Counted from the stretch's first letter, positions 6,941 through 15,470 are shown. The stretch: 64,000 nt of DNA from Allobosea vaviloviae (GCF_001298265.1 NZ_LGSZ01000037.1:17587-81586), one strand, 5' to 3'. The notes: generated from the sequence alone by a model not told the origin. Made by a program: numbers and translations.

Positions 6941-8354
6941 ATGAGCTTCATCTTCTACGACCTCGAGACCAGCGGCCTCTCGGCGCAATGGGACGTGCCG
7001 CTGCAGGCCGCCCTGATCCACACCGATGCCAATCTGAATACCCAGGCAGAACTCTCGTTCCGGGCGAGGCTGCCGGCCCACATCGTGCCGTCGCCCGGCG
7101 CGCTTCTCGTCACCGGCGTGACGCCGGCGATGCTGGAGCAGGCGCCGCTCTCGGTGGGGGACATGCTCGGACTGATCAACCGCGCTTTTACGGAATGGGC
7201 GCCATCGACGATCGTGACCTACAACGGCCTTCGGTTCGACGAGGAGGTGCTGCGGCATGCCTTCTTTACCCACCTGCTGCCGCCGTACTCGACGCAGGGG
7301 CCCGGGCTGAAGCGGGCCGACCTCCTCGTCATGCTGCGCGCGGTTCGGTTGCTCGAACCGAACGCAGTGACGATCCCGATCGCGGCCAGCGGCAAGCCGT
7401 CGATGAAGCTCGGTGACATCTGCCGCGCGAATGGCATCACCCTCCACGAGGACGACGCCCATGATGCGCTCGCCGACACCCGCGCCACGCTGGCGCTGTT
7501 CCGCCATCTTCGCGAGGTCGCGCCGAAGACCATCGCGCTCATGCTGGAGAATGCCCACAAATCCGGGCCCGCGGCACTGTTGGCCGGCGACGAGCCCATC
7601 CTGCTCGGCGGCATGACCGCGATGGTACCCGTCATCGGCATCGCCCCGAGCCCGCGCAACGCCGCAGCCTGGGCGGTGGCCGACCTCTCGCTCGACCCGG
7701 CAAGCTATCTCGACAGCCCGGCCGAGGAGCGCGGCGCTGCTGACCACGAAGGGGCAGCGGCCGATCCGGTCGGTCAGGACCAACGCCCAGCCGATCCTCT
7801 TTGGATGGGAGAATGGGGCGCATACCCTGCCAGCCGATCGCCTCGACGACGCGGTCTACCGCCAGCGCGCGCGCCAGGTCCGCGATCACGCAGGCTTCCG
7901 CAAGAACCTGCTGCTGGCGCTTGCCAACCAGTATGCCGATGCCGACCTATCGCACTGGCCCGAGGCGACGCTGTATAGTGGCGGCTTCATCTCCGACGAA
8001 CAGATGCGCCTTTCCCGGCGCTGGCATGAGATCGACTGGGCGCAGCGCCCCGCCTTCGCCGACAAGCTGTTCACGGACATCCGGATGCGCGCCTTCGCCA
8101 ACAGGCAAACGTTCCTTGAAGCCGCCGAGCATCTCTCGCCGGCGGCCTGGGCCAAAGGCCGCGACTGGCTGCGCCATCGCCTCCAGACCGAGGACGATGT
8201 GCCGTGGCTGACGCTGTCGAAAGCGCTGAACGAGATCGACGGTCTTCGCGCTCAAACCGAACCTGGCGACGGCGAACGCCTGCGTCAGATCGCGGAGATC
8301 GAGTGCTGGGTCATGGAGCGCCAGCAGGAACTGGCGCGGGCGTCTGCAGCCTAG
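6941..8354 (+). pseudogene. sbcB: Exonuclease I (SbcB/ExoI-like), interrupted by a +1 frameshift
   Basis: The 5' part starts at ATG 6941 with the DEDDh exonuclease core: FYDLETSGL (D7, E9), TYNGLRFDE, and the terminal HDALADTRAT. It reads in one frame to about 7729 (DSPAEE). The homologous continuation (ALLTTKGQRPIRSVRTNAQP ... WVMERQQELARASAA) is in the +1 frame from 7731 to the stop at 8354. Removing one base near 7727-7732 (in GAGGAGCGCGGCG) restores a protein of about 470 aa, the normal length of ExoI, a 3'-5' single-strand DNA exonuclease. The intact frame as it stands gives a 345-aa hybrid with a scrambled end. This may be a real mutation, a sequencing error or, less likely, programmed frameshifting. 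Confidence 0.82.
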
Positions 8355-8379
8355 CCCCATCACAGGACGGACAAGGACG

Positions 8380-8409
8380 AAGGCCCGCGCGCACCCGCTC
8401 GTGGGCCTT
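8380..8409 (+). terminator. Hairpin after exonuclease I
   Basis: AAGGCCC (8380-8386) pairs with GGGCCTT (8403-8409) across a 16-nt loop. There is no T-run, so it is at best a weak terminator. A CAGGACGG word lies just before it at 8363-8370. Confidence 0.35.
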
Positions 8410-8476
8410 CATTCGTTCCAGGAAAAGGAGGTCAGCGCTGCCAATTGGGCAGAACCCCACACAAAAGGGACAGACC

Positions 8477-9439
8477 ATGACGGACACCAAGACCAAGAGC
8501 AGCCTCACTGACGTGAAAGAAGAGGCGTGGAACGTCTCGATCGTCGACGAGCTCGATGCCATCTCGCGAGAGCGGCCCTGGGGAGATGGCGATGCTGAAA
8601 GCTACAGCCTCGTCATGGGCAAGCTTCCCTCACTGCTCGACGTCGCTGCCCGCGGCCGCTACCACGCGGGCCAGGTCGAGCGCTTCCTCGATCTCGCCAG
8701 CCGCACGGAGGACCACGGGCTGATCCAGCGCCGCTTGCCGTGGCTGCTTGCGCTCACGATGCTGAACCATGCTGCGACGCTCGGGGTCGCGATTCTGCCG
8801 GCCCGCGACACCGTCGACGACTGGATCCGCGGCGACGCCGGCGAGAGTGTCGTTGAGGCGGCGAAGCGGCATCAGAACCAAGCGACCGCCGAACTCGCTC
8901 GCGGCGCCTTCAGCCTGGACACGCCCACGGTGAATGCCGCCCTGGAATCCCCGCGGGCCTTCATCGCGGGAGCCGACCGTCTCCTCGCGGTGACCAATGC
9001 GCTGGTGCCAAGCAGGGAGGTCGAGGATAGCGGCACGCGGGTCCACTGGCTTGAACGGGGGTCAACGCTGGCTGATTACGTCACCGATCACCTCGACCTC
9101 GAATACCGCCTCGATTCCGTCACCCACCATCTGCGCTGGGCCGATCGCTTCGCCGCAGAACTCGAGGATGGCGAGCTCAGCCCGGCGCATCGTGATCGGC
9201 TCGGCCGGGCCCAGGCTGGCGCGACGATCCTGGCCCTCGCCGACCTCGCCAGGATCGGGCTCTGGCCCGCTCGCGATCCTGGCGACCATCGCGTCAAGAT
9301 CCAGGCGCGTGATCTCATGCGGGCGCGGCAGGGTCCGGATCGGCAGAAGGCGATCGTCGAACTCGCCTTCTTAATCGGCGACCAGATGCAGGCGGGCTTC
9401 AGCGCGCTTACCGCGCGCCTTAGCGAGGCCGAGGGCTGA
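8477..9439 (+). CDS. Hypothetical protein of the unknown cassette
   Basis: 320 aa from the ATG at 8477, preceded by AAAAGGGA. Longer upstream frames read through the hairpin and are rejected. The protein is soluble, acidic and mostly helical, with no membrane segment or signal peptide. Around residues 255-285 it reads QAGATILALADLARIGLWPARD, which resembles a stretch of the next gene product. No recognised domain. It lies between exonuclease I and a second unknown protein, all on the plus strand. Confidence 0.72.
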   Translation: MTDTKTKSSLTDVKEEAWNVSIVDELDAISRERPWGDGDAESYSLVMGKLPSLLDVAARGRYHAGQVERFLDLASRTEDHGLIQRRLPWLLALTMLNHAATLGVAILPARDTVDDWIRGDAGESVVEAAKRHQNQATAELARGAFSLDTPTVNAALESPRAFIAGADRLLAVTNALVPSREVEDSGTRVHWLERGSTLADYVTDHLDLEYRLDSVTHHLRWADRFAAELEDGELSPAHRDRLGRAQAGATILALADLARIGLWPARDPGDHRVKIQARDLMRARQGPDRQKAIVELAFLIGDQMQAGFSALTARLSEAEG

Positions 9440-9473
9440 GGGGTCTCAGAGCAGCTCCTGGATCCCGGTAGCC

Positions 9474-9491
9474 AACAACACGGCAACAGGA
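9474..9491 (+). repeat. 18-bp direct repeat, copy 1
   Basis: AACAACACGGCAACAGGA. Copy 2 at 9663-9680 differs at one position (G to A). The copies are 189 nt apart in a non-coding spacer. Confidence 0.6.
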
Positions 9492-9662
9492 AGCGCCCAG
9501 GACGGCCAAACCTGCTCAGGAGGTCGCAAGACGCCGCCAGGAAGCCACGAGGCTCCCAAATCGCTCGATTCCCGCCGGCGGTCCAAAAGGTTGGTTGGCT
9601 TCAGGTAGCCTCCAAGACGGCGTTCGCACCACAGTCCCGACCGAGGACGGAGCCAGGACGGG

Positions 9663-9680
9663 AACAACACGACAACAGGA
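9663..9680 (+). repeat. 18-bp direct repeat, copy 2
   Basis: AACAACACGACAACAGGA, 17 of 18 identical to 9474-9491. It runs directly into a CAGGACGG word (9676-9683). Confidence 0.6.
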
Positions 9681-9706
9681 CGGTCAGGACCGCCTAAGAA
9701 GAGATC

Positions 9707-9733
9707 AAGGCGCTCCCACGGGGGCGCCTTTCT
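9707..9733 (+). terminator. Rho-independent-like hairpin before 9797 gene
   Basis: AAGGCGCTCCC (9707-9717) pairs with GGGGCGCCTT (9721-9730), with one T-G wobble, followed by a short TTTCT. It probably ends the transcript of the gene at 8477-9439. Confidence 0.55.
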
Positions 9734-9796
9734 CATGTCCGGAGAGATCGCAGGGAGCAGCGACATGACTGCAACCCACGCAATAAGGATCACTCC

Positions 9797-10789
9797 GTGA
9801 CCAACGAAGACAAAGGCGTGCCGGCGCCTACCGCCACCGGCGCCGTCGAGCATGCCCGGCAACAAAGCCCTGGCGATCCCATCGCCATCCTCACCGGCAG
9901 CATCGGAGACGACCCCAGCCTCGCAGAGCTCACCGCCTTTCGCGACAGCAGGCCCGATCTTAAGTTCGCAGCCCGGCAGGCCAAGATGTGCCTGGACGAG
10001 TCCATGCGGATCCGGCTTGGATCCACTGACGTCGAAGCCGCCCATCGCGTCGCGGCTGGCCTGATGGTGGTCGGCCTCTCCTTCACGGCGCTGGCCTGCA
10101 CCTGGCCGGCTGACAGCCTGGACGAGGTCGATGCCAAGCTGGCGCTGGCGGAAGTTCGCAAGCCGCATGGTGATGACCAGGAGGACGACTACGCTCCGAT
10201 GCTCCAAGCCGACACCGCCCGGTTCATCCGGGTGCGGCGCGCCGCCTTCAACGTCGGCGAGCTGATGGTGCCTCCGCGCGCCACCGGGCCGGCCCCGACC
10301 GATCGCGGGCTCGTGTCCTGGCCGCTGCAGGGCCTCGACCTGACCCTCCTCCTGCCGCCGCGCGGCGGCGAGCCGGTCTTCGTTTATCAGCAGGCCGGTG
10401 CATGGGCCGGTCTCCTGTCGGCACCGCCGGACCTCGATCGCCTGGCGGATCGTGTCGAGCGCCTCCTCGCGACAGCCGATCGGCTGTTCCTGCTGGCCGC
10501 GCGCCCGGCAGAGGGCAACGCCGAACTGCGCCGTGCAGCAGAGGGTGCCCAGATCATGGCCTACCTCTGCGCCGCCCAGGTCGCACTCTGGCCGGTCGAG
10601 CGCGGCTCGCCTGGGGTCAAGGCCAAGCGAAGGATGGCCAAGGCGATCGACGATCGCGCCTGCCGCAGCGATCCGCTCCACATGCAGGCCACTGTGCGGC
10701 ACATCTTCGAGGAGGCGACCTGGCTGGCCAAGCTGCTCGGCGCCGAGCGGATGGCCATCAAGATGCCGACTTGGACTGAAATCGTCTGA
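9797..10789 (+). CDS. Hypothetical protein of the unknown cassette
   Basis: 330 aa, soluble, mostly helical. It contains a Gly/Pro-rich middle (LLPPRGGEPVFVYQQAGAW, about 178-196) and a helical C-terminus. The stretch EGAQIMAYLCAAQVALWPVERG (about 249-270) resembles GATILALADLARIGLWP of the preceding protein, so the two may share a C-terminal domain. No family recognised. It is flanked by terminator-like hairpins on both sides, so it may be a separate transcription unit. The start is at an ATG-less GTG at 9797 with AAGGATCACTCC before it; other starts are possible. Confidence 0.68.
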   Translation: MTNEDKGVPAPTATGAVEHARQQSPGDPIAILTGSIGDDPSLAELTAFRDSRPDLKFAARQAKMCLDESMRIRLGSTDVEAAHRVAAGLMVVGLSFTALACTWPADSLDEVDAKLALAEVRKPHGDDQEDDYAPMLQADTARFIRVRRAAFNVGELMVPPRATGPAPTDRGLVSWPLQGLDLTLLLPPRGGEPVFVYQQAGAWAGLLSAPPDLDRLADRVERLLATADRLFLLAARPAEGNAELRRAAEGAQIMAYLCAAQVALWPVERGSPGVKAKRRMAKAIDDRACRSDPLHMQATVRHIFEEATWLAKLLGAERMAIKMPTWTEIV

Positions 10790-10851
10790 ACGGCGTTCGT
10801 CGCGAATGAACATCGCTCGTCGACGGTGAGCGAAGTTCACGACCTAAAAGC

Positions 10852-10878
10852 AGGCGGCGCCGCGAGGTGCCGCCTTTT
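10852..10878 (+). terminator. Rho-independent terminator
   Basis: AGGCGGCGCC (10852-10861) pairs with GGTGCCGCCT (10866-10875) around a GCGA loop, and is followed by T residues to 10878. It closes the unit ending at 10789. Confidence 0.7.
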
Positions 10879-10959
10879 CGCGTTGAACCGGGTTCACGGA
10901 GGGCCGGACCGGCCACCCCGCGGGACAGTCAGGTTCCGCGGCACCGCGAAACCAGCCCG

Positions 10960-12252
10960 ATGACCAAAGACACATACGATTTCGAATTCGTCGATGAGGG
11001 GCTCAAGGCGCGTGTCGTCAGGGCCAAACGGGCGCAAAAGAGCAAGACCGACGGTGCGCAAGACCCACAGGCAAATGCCGATATCCCGGTCGTTGAGGTC
11101 TCGGCCGAGATCATCGACGACAGCGCCACCACCATGGCGGTCTACGACCACGCCGCCGTTGAGCGGCAGATCGAGCTTCTGATCGGCAGGCCGTATTATG
11201 GCGACAGGGAAGAGTATCTCGGCTCCCCGCTGCCGACCCTGAACGAGTCAGATCAAGCCCGCCTCGACCGCTTGATCGGTCTCCACCACGATCCGCGTGC
11301 CGGACGTCGCGAGCTGCTGTTTGGAAGCGACGAGCATCTCGCCAACCTCGCGCGGGCCCGCAGACTCTGTCCGGGCTTCGAAGGCATCATCGACCTGATC
11401 ATCCGCGCTGTTCACCTCGCGATCCGCACCGGCACGCCGCTATTCGTACCGCCGCTCCTGCTGGTCGGTCCGCCCGGCACGGGCAAGACCCATGCAAGCC
11501 GGCAGATCGCCAGCGCGCTTCGAACCGACATTCATTCGGTCAGCTGTGCCACCAACAGTGACGCGCAGGCTCTGGTCGTCGGCCACCCGAGCTCGTGGAA
11601 AGCGGCCCGTATGGGCGTTCTAACCGAAGCTATGGCGTCGGGGTCCTCGGCCCAGCCGGTAATCCTGCTTGATGAGGCCGACAAGCTCCAGACCCACTGG
11701 AGCGAGAAGCCCTACCACACGCTTCTGACCCTGCTCGAGCGCGAGAACAGCAGCGCCCTCGTCGACGAGTTCGTCCGCGCGCCTTTCAACCTGTCGGGCG
11801 CGATCATCATCGCGACCGCCAACGACATCGAGGCGCTGCCCGCCTTCATCATCGACCGCTTCACCACCTTCGCGATCGATCCCCCCGTCGGAAAAGCGCT
11901 TCTGTCGGTCACGCGGCTGATCGCCGGGGACGTCGTTGCCGAACTGCGCGATGCGGTGGCGATGCCCTCCGATGACGTCCTGCTGCGGGCGGCGCGGCAC
12001 AACCCGCGTCGCCTCGGCAAGCTGTTGCGACTGGCCTTCGGCTTCGCGGCGGCCGGCGCGCGCAATGCGTTGACGGTCAGCGACATCGAAGCCGCCGAGG
12101 CGCTCGCCATCGGCACGGCGCAAAGCCGACCGATTGGGTTCATCCATCCCATGGCCGATACAGGTGATCGCGGGCGCGAGGGGAAGGCGGAAACCCATCG
12201 CGCGCGCGACGGTCGTCAGAAGGCGGGGAAGGAGCATGAAAGTGAGGGCTGA
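10960..12252 (+). CDS. Lon-like AAA+ ATPase without protease domain
   Basis: 430 aa from the ATG at 10960; the longer frame from 10867 would start inside the terminator. Walker A is GPPGTGKT (170-177), Walker B is ILLDEADK (235-242), and the part between them (LVVGHPSSWKAARMG) resembles the pore region of Lon-type ATPases. After a sensor region (IIIATANDIEALP) comes a helical lid (RHNPRRLGKLLRLAFGFA). No Ser-Lys protease dyad domain follows. The first 130 residues are unique. It may remodel or load one of the neighbouring unknown proteins. Gene order suggests it is the motor of this cassette, which is inference. Confidence 0.78.
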   Translation: MTKDTYDFEFVDEGLKARVVRAKRAQKSKTDGAQDPQANADIPVVEVSAEIIDDSATTMAVYDHAAVERQIELLIGRPYYGDREEYLGSPLPTLNESDQARLDRLIGLHHDPRAGRRELLFGSDEHLANLARARRLCPGFEGIIDLIIRAVHLAIRTGTPLFVPPLLLVGPPGTGKTHASRQIASALRTDIHSVSCATNSDAQALVVGHPSSWKAARMGVLTEAMASGSSAQPVILLDEADKLQTHWSEKPYHTLLTLLERENSSALVDEFVRAPFNLSGAIIIATANDIEALPAFIIDRFTTFAIDPPVGKALLSVTRLIAGDVVAELRDAVAMPSDDVLLRAARHNPRRLGKLLRLAFGFAAAGARNALTVSDIEAAEALAIGTAQSRPIGFIHPMADTGDRGREGKAETHRARDGRQKAGKEHESEG

Positions 12253-12302
12253 AGGGGAATACCCCCCTGAAAGCCGCTCGACGACGTAACCGAGACCGAA
12301 CA

Positions 12303-13199
12303 ATGACCACCAAATCGATCACACCACCCGCCGGCACCGGTGCCGGCTTCATCCCGCAGAGCCACCAGACCTCGAAGAAGCAGCCCGGGGTCCCGCTGCT
12401 GCCGCCCGGAAGCGCCGGCGCCGTGACGCGCTGGTGGCCAGTGCGCTGGCCCCGGGTCGGCGGCGTCGCGCTCCTGCCGCTGTCGGCTGCTGCCTTCACC
12501 AGCGAAGCCTTCCAGAACGCCTACGTCCCCGGCACGCTCGCCTACATCTACTGCGCCGGCTGCGGCGAGGATCACCGGATGCCGCAGGTCGCGACCGGCC
12601 TGCTCGGCGTCGCCAGGCGCCTCTTCGCCGCGATCCACAAGGTCTCGGTGACGTCGCAGGTCAAGCTCACCGACCGTGTTCGCGAGCTCAACCGGGATCG
12701 CTATGGCAGCATCACCATCAGCGCCGACGGGTACCTCTGCTCCGATCGCGGCTTCGACAACTGGATGCTCCAGCACATCCTGCCCGAGGGCGCAGCCCTC
12801 CCCGGCTCGCCGGTCTCGATCGGCAACCGCTGCCTCCCGGTCCGGCTGCCGCTGGGGCTCTCGAAGGACGAGTTCGAGGAGCGCCTGCACCAGCGCATGC
12901 ACGATGCGTCCCTCAATGCCTGGCTGAAGACGCCCAAGGCGCGGCAGCACTGCACCCAGATCGGATATGCCCCCGCCGAGTTAAGCCGGCAGACGGCCTA
13001 CGGCTTCGGCGATAGCGTCCGCTTCAGTGAGGCCAAGGAGTTCTACTTCTTCCGCCCAAAATCCGATGACGCGGACCGCCTCATCCGCATCGCCGAGGTC
13101 ATCATCCACGACTGGGTCATGAACCCAGCGTCTCGCCGCAAGCTCGTCAGCTACAAGTCGCTGGGGCAGGGATACGTCTCGGCGTTACCCGGCGCCTAA
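12303..13199 (+). CDS. Hypothetical protein with possible zinc-binding CxxC-x2-H motif
   Basis: 298 aa. It has a Pro/Gly-rich N-terminus (1-50), then YIYCAGCGEDHRMPQ near 82-96, which could bind a metal, and a mixed alpha/beta remainder ending PASRRKLVSYKSLGQGY. No recognised domain. It starts 50 nt after the AAA+ gene on the same strand, so the pair is probably cotranscribed. It is the last gene of the cassette before the integration module. Confidence 0.68.
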   Translation: MTTKSITPPAGTGAGFIPQSHQTSKKQPGVPLLPPGSAGAVTRWWPVRWPRVGGVALLPLSAAAFTSEAFQNAYVPGTLAYIYCAGCGEDHRMPQVATGLLGVARRLFAAIHKVSVTSQVKLTDRVRELNRDRYGSITISADGYLCSDRGFDNWMLQHILPEGAALPGSPVSIGNRCLPVRLPLGLSKDEFEERLHQRMHDASLNAWLKTPKARQHCTQIGYAPAELSRQTAYGFGDSVRFSEAKEFYFFRPKSDDADRLIRIAEVIIHDWVMNPASRRKLVSYKSLGQGYVSALPGA

Positions 13200-13618
13200 C
13201 TTCAGGGGACATAGAAAGCTTGCTGTCTCCAACGCCGGGCGGGACACCGACTCGGAGAAGACGGCGCTTTATGGTAGAGGTGGTTGGGATCGAAGCGCGA
13301 TTCGCATTCAGCGCAACGGTGCTACCCAGTTTAACGAAAGGAAATAGGCGAAGAATAACGATCTTCCCGAACGATCATGCCAGTTCGCTCCGTTAATGAG
13401 GCGACGTTTGATCGAAGGTTCCGCCACCGTCAGTTCGATGAACATGCCGGGGCGTCGTGTGAATTTGCGAGCTGGGACAGCGAGAATGGACCCGCAGGTG
13501 TGAGCGTCGGAACCGCGCTACGCCTCCCGTACTAGGGAAGTGCAAGAACCTAGGCCGAACTCGAGTGCACGGAACCGCATCAGCCTTTGGCCGGTGCCTA
13601 ACTCTGTGGGCTCTTCGA
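13200..13618 (+). other. Spacer between cassette and integration module
   Basis: 419 nt, less GC-rich than its surroundings. No convincing gene on either strand; the long minus-strand frame here is antisense to the next gene and has no family character. A weak hairpin (GGGGACA ... TGTCTCC, about 13203-13229) follows the last cassette gene. Confidence 0.45.
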
Positions 13619-13957
13619 ATGTCAAAACCCTCCCAAGTCACCCTATCTAAATCCGCCTCCTGGTCGGACGTTACGCGTTCTCCCGGAGATACGGTCGAGA
13701 CGCCGACGCCGGATATCCGGCGTCCTCTAAGCGGGCTGTTTCCGACCGAGAGCGAGATCGCCCGCAGAGTGGGCCAAGATCTTTCTGGATGGCGAGCGCG
13801 CGCCACGATTCTCGAGAGGGACGGTCTTCCACGGATCTGCCCTATCATGGGCGCGCGCTACTGGCCGTCAGTAAAAGCCTATTTTGATCACAGATACGGG
13901 GTTGGTAATGTCTCTCCGTCCGCCATGGACGGAATGGAGAATCTCGATGCCCTATGA
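13619..13957 (+). CDS. Small winged-helix/excisionase-like protein next to integrase
   Basis: 112 aa from the ATG at 13619. The C-terminal half (LFPTESEIARRVGQDLSGWRA...LPRICPIMGARYWPSVKAYFD) has the look of small helix-turn-helix proteins that precede integrase genes in alphaproteobacterial islands. It would act as recombination directionality factor or regulator. Its last 11 nt overlap the integrase start, so the two are coupled. Function is inferred from position and pattern. Confidence 0.68.
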   Translation: MSKPSQVTLSKSASWSDVTRSPGDTVETPTPDIRRPLSGLFPTESEIARRVGQDLSGWRARATILERDGLPRICPIMGARYWPSVKAYFDHRYGVGNVSPSAMDGMENLDAL

Positions 13958-15191
13958 AAAATCGCCCACACCTGGCCTGAAGCGCAGGCGACAGCAGAAG
14001 GGGCATGCTCTTTACTGGATCGCCCGCGAAGACATCGTCAAAGCGGGCTACACGCCAAAGAGCGTGCGGTTGCATTACGCCGATACGCCGGAGGAACTGC
14101 CGTTGATATCGGCCGCCTGTCAGCGCCTCCAGGCGGAGATGCTGGCTTGGTCAGCCGGCGCAAAGCAGGATTATAAGTCCTTCGACGGGACGATCGGAGC
14201 ACTTTCGCGCCGTTTCCAGATCGATGATGAAAGCCCGGTCCAAGGCTGGAAGTACAATACCCGCCGCTCGCAGCTGTACATCGTGGGCACGATCGAGGAA
14301 GCCTTCGGTGCGCGCGCGCTCACGGCCCTCGGCCTGAAGGATTTCCGGCGCTGGTATGATGCCGCCAAGCTGCCGAAGAAGGCGGGCGGGCTCGAGCGGG
14401 TCGATCGAGCGTGCAAGATCATCAAGATGATCCGGGAGATGCTGCGCTATGGCGTGGCGGCCGAACTCGACCAGCCGCAATGCATCCGGCTGCTGACCAT
14501 TCTTGAATCGACCGAGTTCAAGACGGCCAAGCGCCGGCGGTCCCGCCTCGAACACAATCAGGTCGTCTCCTTTATCGTCGAGGCGGTCGCGGCGAAGCGC
14601 ATCTCGCTTGCGCTCGGCACGGCGATCCAGTTCGAAACCGGCATGCGGCAGAAAGATGTCATCGGCGAATGGGAGCCTGTCCGGGCGGGCGAAGAGCCTA
14701 CCGGAATCGTCTTGCGCGGCCGTCGCGGTAAGGGTTGGCGCCGCTGGTGCAACGGCCTGACCTGGGCCGATCTTGGGCGCAGCATGGTGATCTCGAAGGA
14801 GACCACGAAGACGGGCGCGATCGTCTCGCACGATCTCAAGATGTTTCCCCTCGTCACCGGCTTGCTCGCTCAGATCCCGGCCGAGCAGCGCATAGGCGCG
14901 CTGATCGTCGACGAGACGGCCGGTCGCCCTTATGCCGAGTTCGCCTATGCCCGCGACTGGCGGGTGATCGCGCGCGCCGCCGGGATCCCCGACGCCGTCT
15001 GGAATACAGACGCAAGGGCCGGGGCAATCACGGAAGCCGAGGACGCCGGCGCCGAGCTCGACACAATTCGAGGCTCGATTGGCCACACTCAGGCATCGAC
15101 GACCGCCCGCTACTCCCGAGGAGCGATCGGCAAAAGCCGCGCGATCGCGAAACAACGCAGCGCCTATAGGAATGGCGAGAACAAAGCCTAA
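13947..15191 (+). CDS. int: Tyrosine-type site-specific integrase
   Basis: 414 aa from the ATG at 13947; an earlier in-frame ATG at 13884 is inside the upstream gene. The catalytic region shows the first Arg in FETGMRQKDV, the second Arg in NTDARAGAITEA, a His in GSIGHTQ and the nucleophile Tyr in TTARYSRG. The usual HxxR is TxxR here, as I recall for a subgroup of alphaproteobacterial integrases. It ends 85 nt before the 3' end of a tRNA-Gly gene, the typical arrangement for an island integrated into a tRNA. Confidence 0.9.
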   Translation: MPYEKSPTPGLKRRRQQKGHALYWIAREDIVKAGYTPKSVRLHYADTPEELPLISAACQRLQAEMLAWSAGAKQDYKSFDGTIGALSRRFQIDDESPVQGWKYNTRRSQLYIVGTIEEAFGARALTALGLKDFRRWYDAAKLPKKAGGLERVDRACKIIKMIREMLRYGVAAELDQPQCIRLLTILESTEFKTAKRRRSRLEHNQVVSFIVEAVAAKRISLALGTAIQFETGMRQKDVIGEWEPVRAGEEPTGIVLRGRRGKGWRRWCNGLTWADLGRSMVISKETTKTGAIVSHDLKMFPLVTGLLAQIPAEQRIGALIVDETAGRPYAEFAYARDWRVIARAAGIPDAVWNTDARAGAITEAEDAGAELDTIRGSIGHTQASTTARYSRGAIGKSRAIAKQRSAYRNGENKA

Positions 15192-15199
15192 TCAGGCAT

Positions 15200-15228
15200 G
15201 GGGAACGTGTTGGGGAACGTAGGGAACG
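15200..15228 (+). repeat. Three GGGAACG repeats between integrase and tRNA
   Basis: GGGGAACG at 15200-15207 and 15212-15219, and GGGAACG at 15222-15228, about 10-12 nt apart, one helical turn. They lie between the integrase stop and the attachment site, where arm-type integrase binding sites are expected. Confidence 0.5.
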
Positions 15229-15275
15229 AGAGTTCAACGGTAGGCCGTCTAACTAGCTGGGTTCCAAAAGATTTT

Positions 15276-15300
15276 TGGAGCGGGCGATCGGGATCGAACC
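15276..15300. other. Probable attachment site (attR/attL) in the tRNA-Gly 3' end
   Basis: The 3' end of tRNA-Gly (acceptor stem, T arm) lies next to the integrase gene. Islands of this kind recombine there and duplicate this segment. No second copy is visible in the first 15 kb, so the other junction must lie left of the window. Exact core limits cannot be set. Confidence 0.5.
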
Positions 15301-15350
15301 GACGACATTCAGCTTGGGAAGCTGACGTTCTACCACTGAACTACGCCCGC
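15276..15350 (-). tRNA. tRNA-Gly (anticodon CCC)
   Basis: The reverse complement folds as a full cloverleaf: acceptor GCGGGCG/CGCCCGC, D arm with AGTGGTA, anticodon arm TCAGC-TTCCCAA-GCTGA with CCC at 34-36, and T arm with TTCGATC. TCCA is encoded at the 3' end (15279-15276). It reads GGG codons. Its 3' end faces the integrase. Confidence 0.95.
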
Positions 15351-15470
15351 ATGCGTCCGGAGCGGCGCGAGGTCTGCGCCGGAGCAGGCCGTTCATAGCG
15401 GCTTGCGGGGCGGGTGTCATCCGGGAATTGGCAACGCCCCGGGTCGATGGCGCGGGACGGGCGCTGCTTT

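Larger units (their letters stand above)
9440..9796 (+). other. Repeat-rich spacer inside the unknown cassette
   Basis: 357 nt without a gene. It holds CAGGACGG at 9498-9505, 9654-9661 and 9676-9683 (a fourth copy lies at 8363-8370), a near variant GAGGACGG at 9643-9650, an 18-bp direct repeat, and a terminator-like hairpin before the next gene. It looks regulatory. Confidence 0.5.
1..15300. mobile_element. Right part of a tRNA-Gly-integrated genomic island
   Basis: From the left edge to the tRNA the genes are accessory (TA pair, CBASS, DUF2971, unknown cassette, AAA+ ATPase, integrase), whereas everything after the tRNA is core metabolism or housekeeping. No conjugation, plasmid replication or phage structural gene is visible, so the type of element (ICE, plasmid-derived or satellite) is open. 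Confidence 0.75.

Noticed and set aside
13393..13848. 151-codon minus-strand frame opposite the wHTH gene
   Set aside because: Antisense to a recognisable gene and rich in Arg/His/Pro as shadow frames are.
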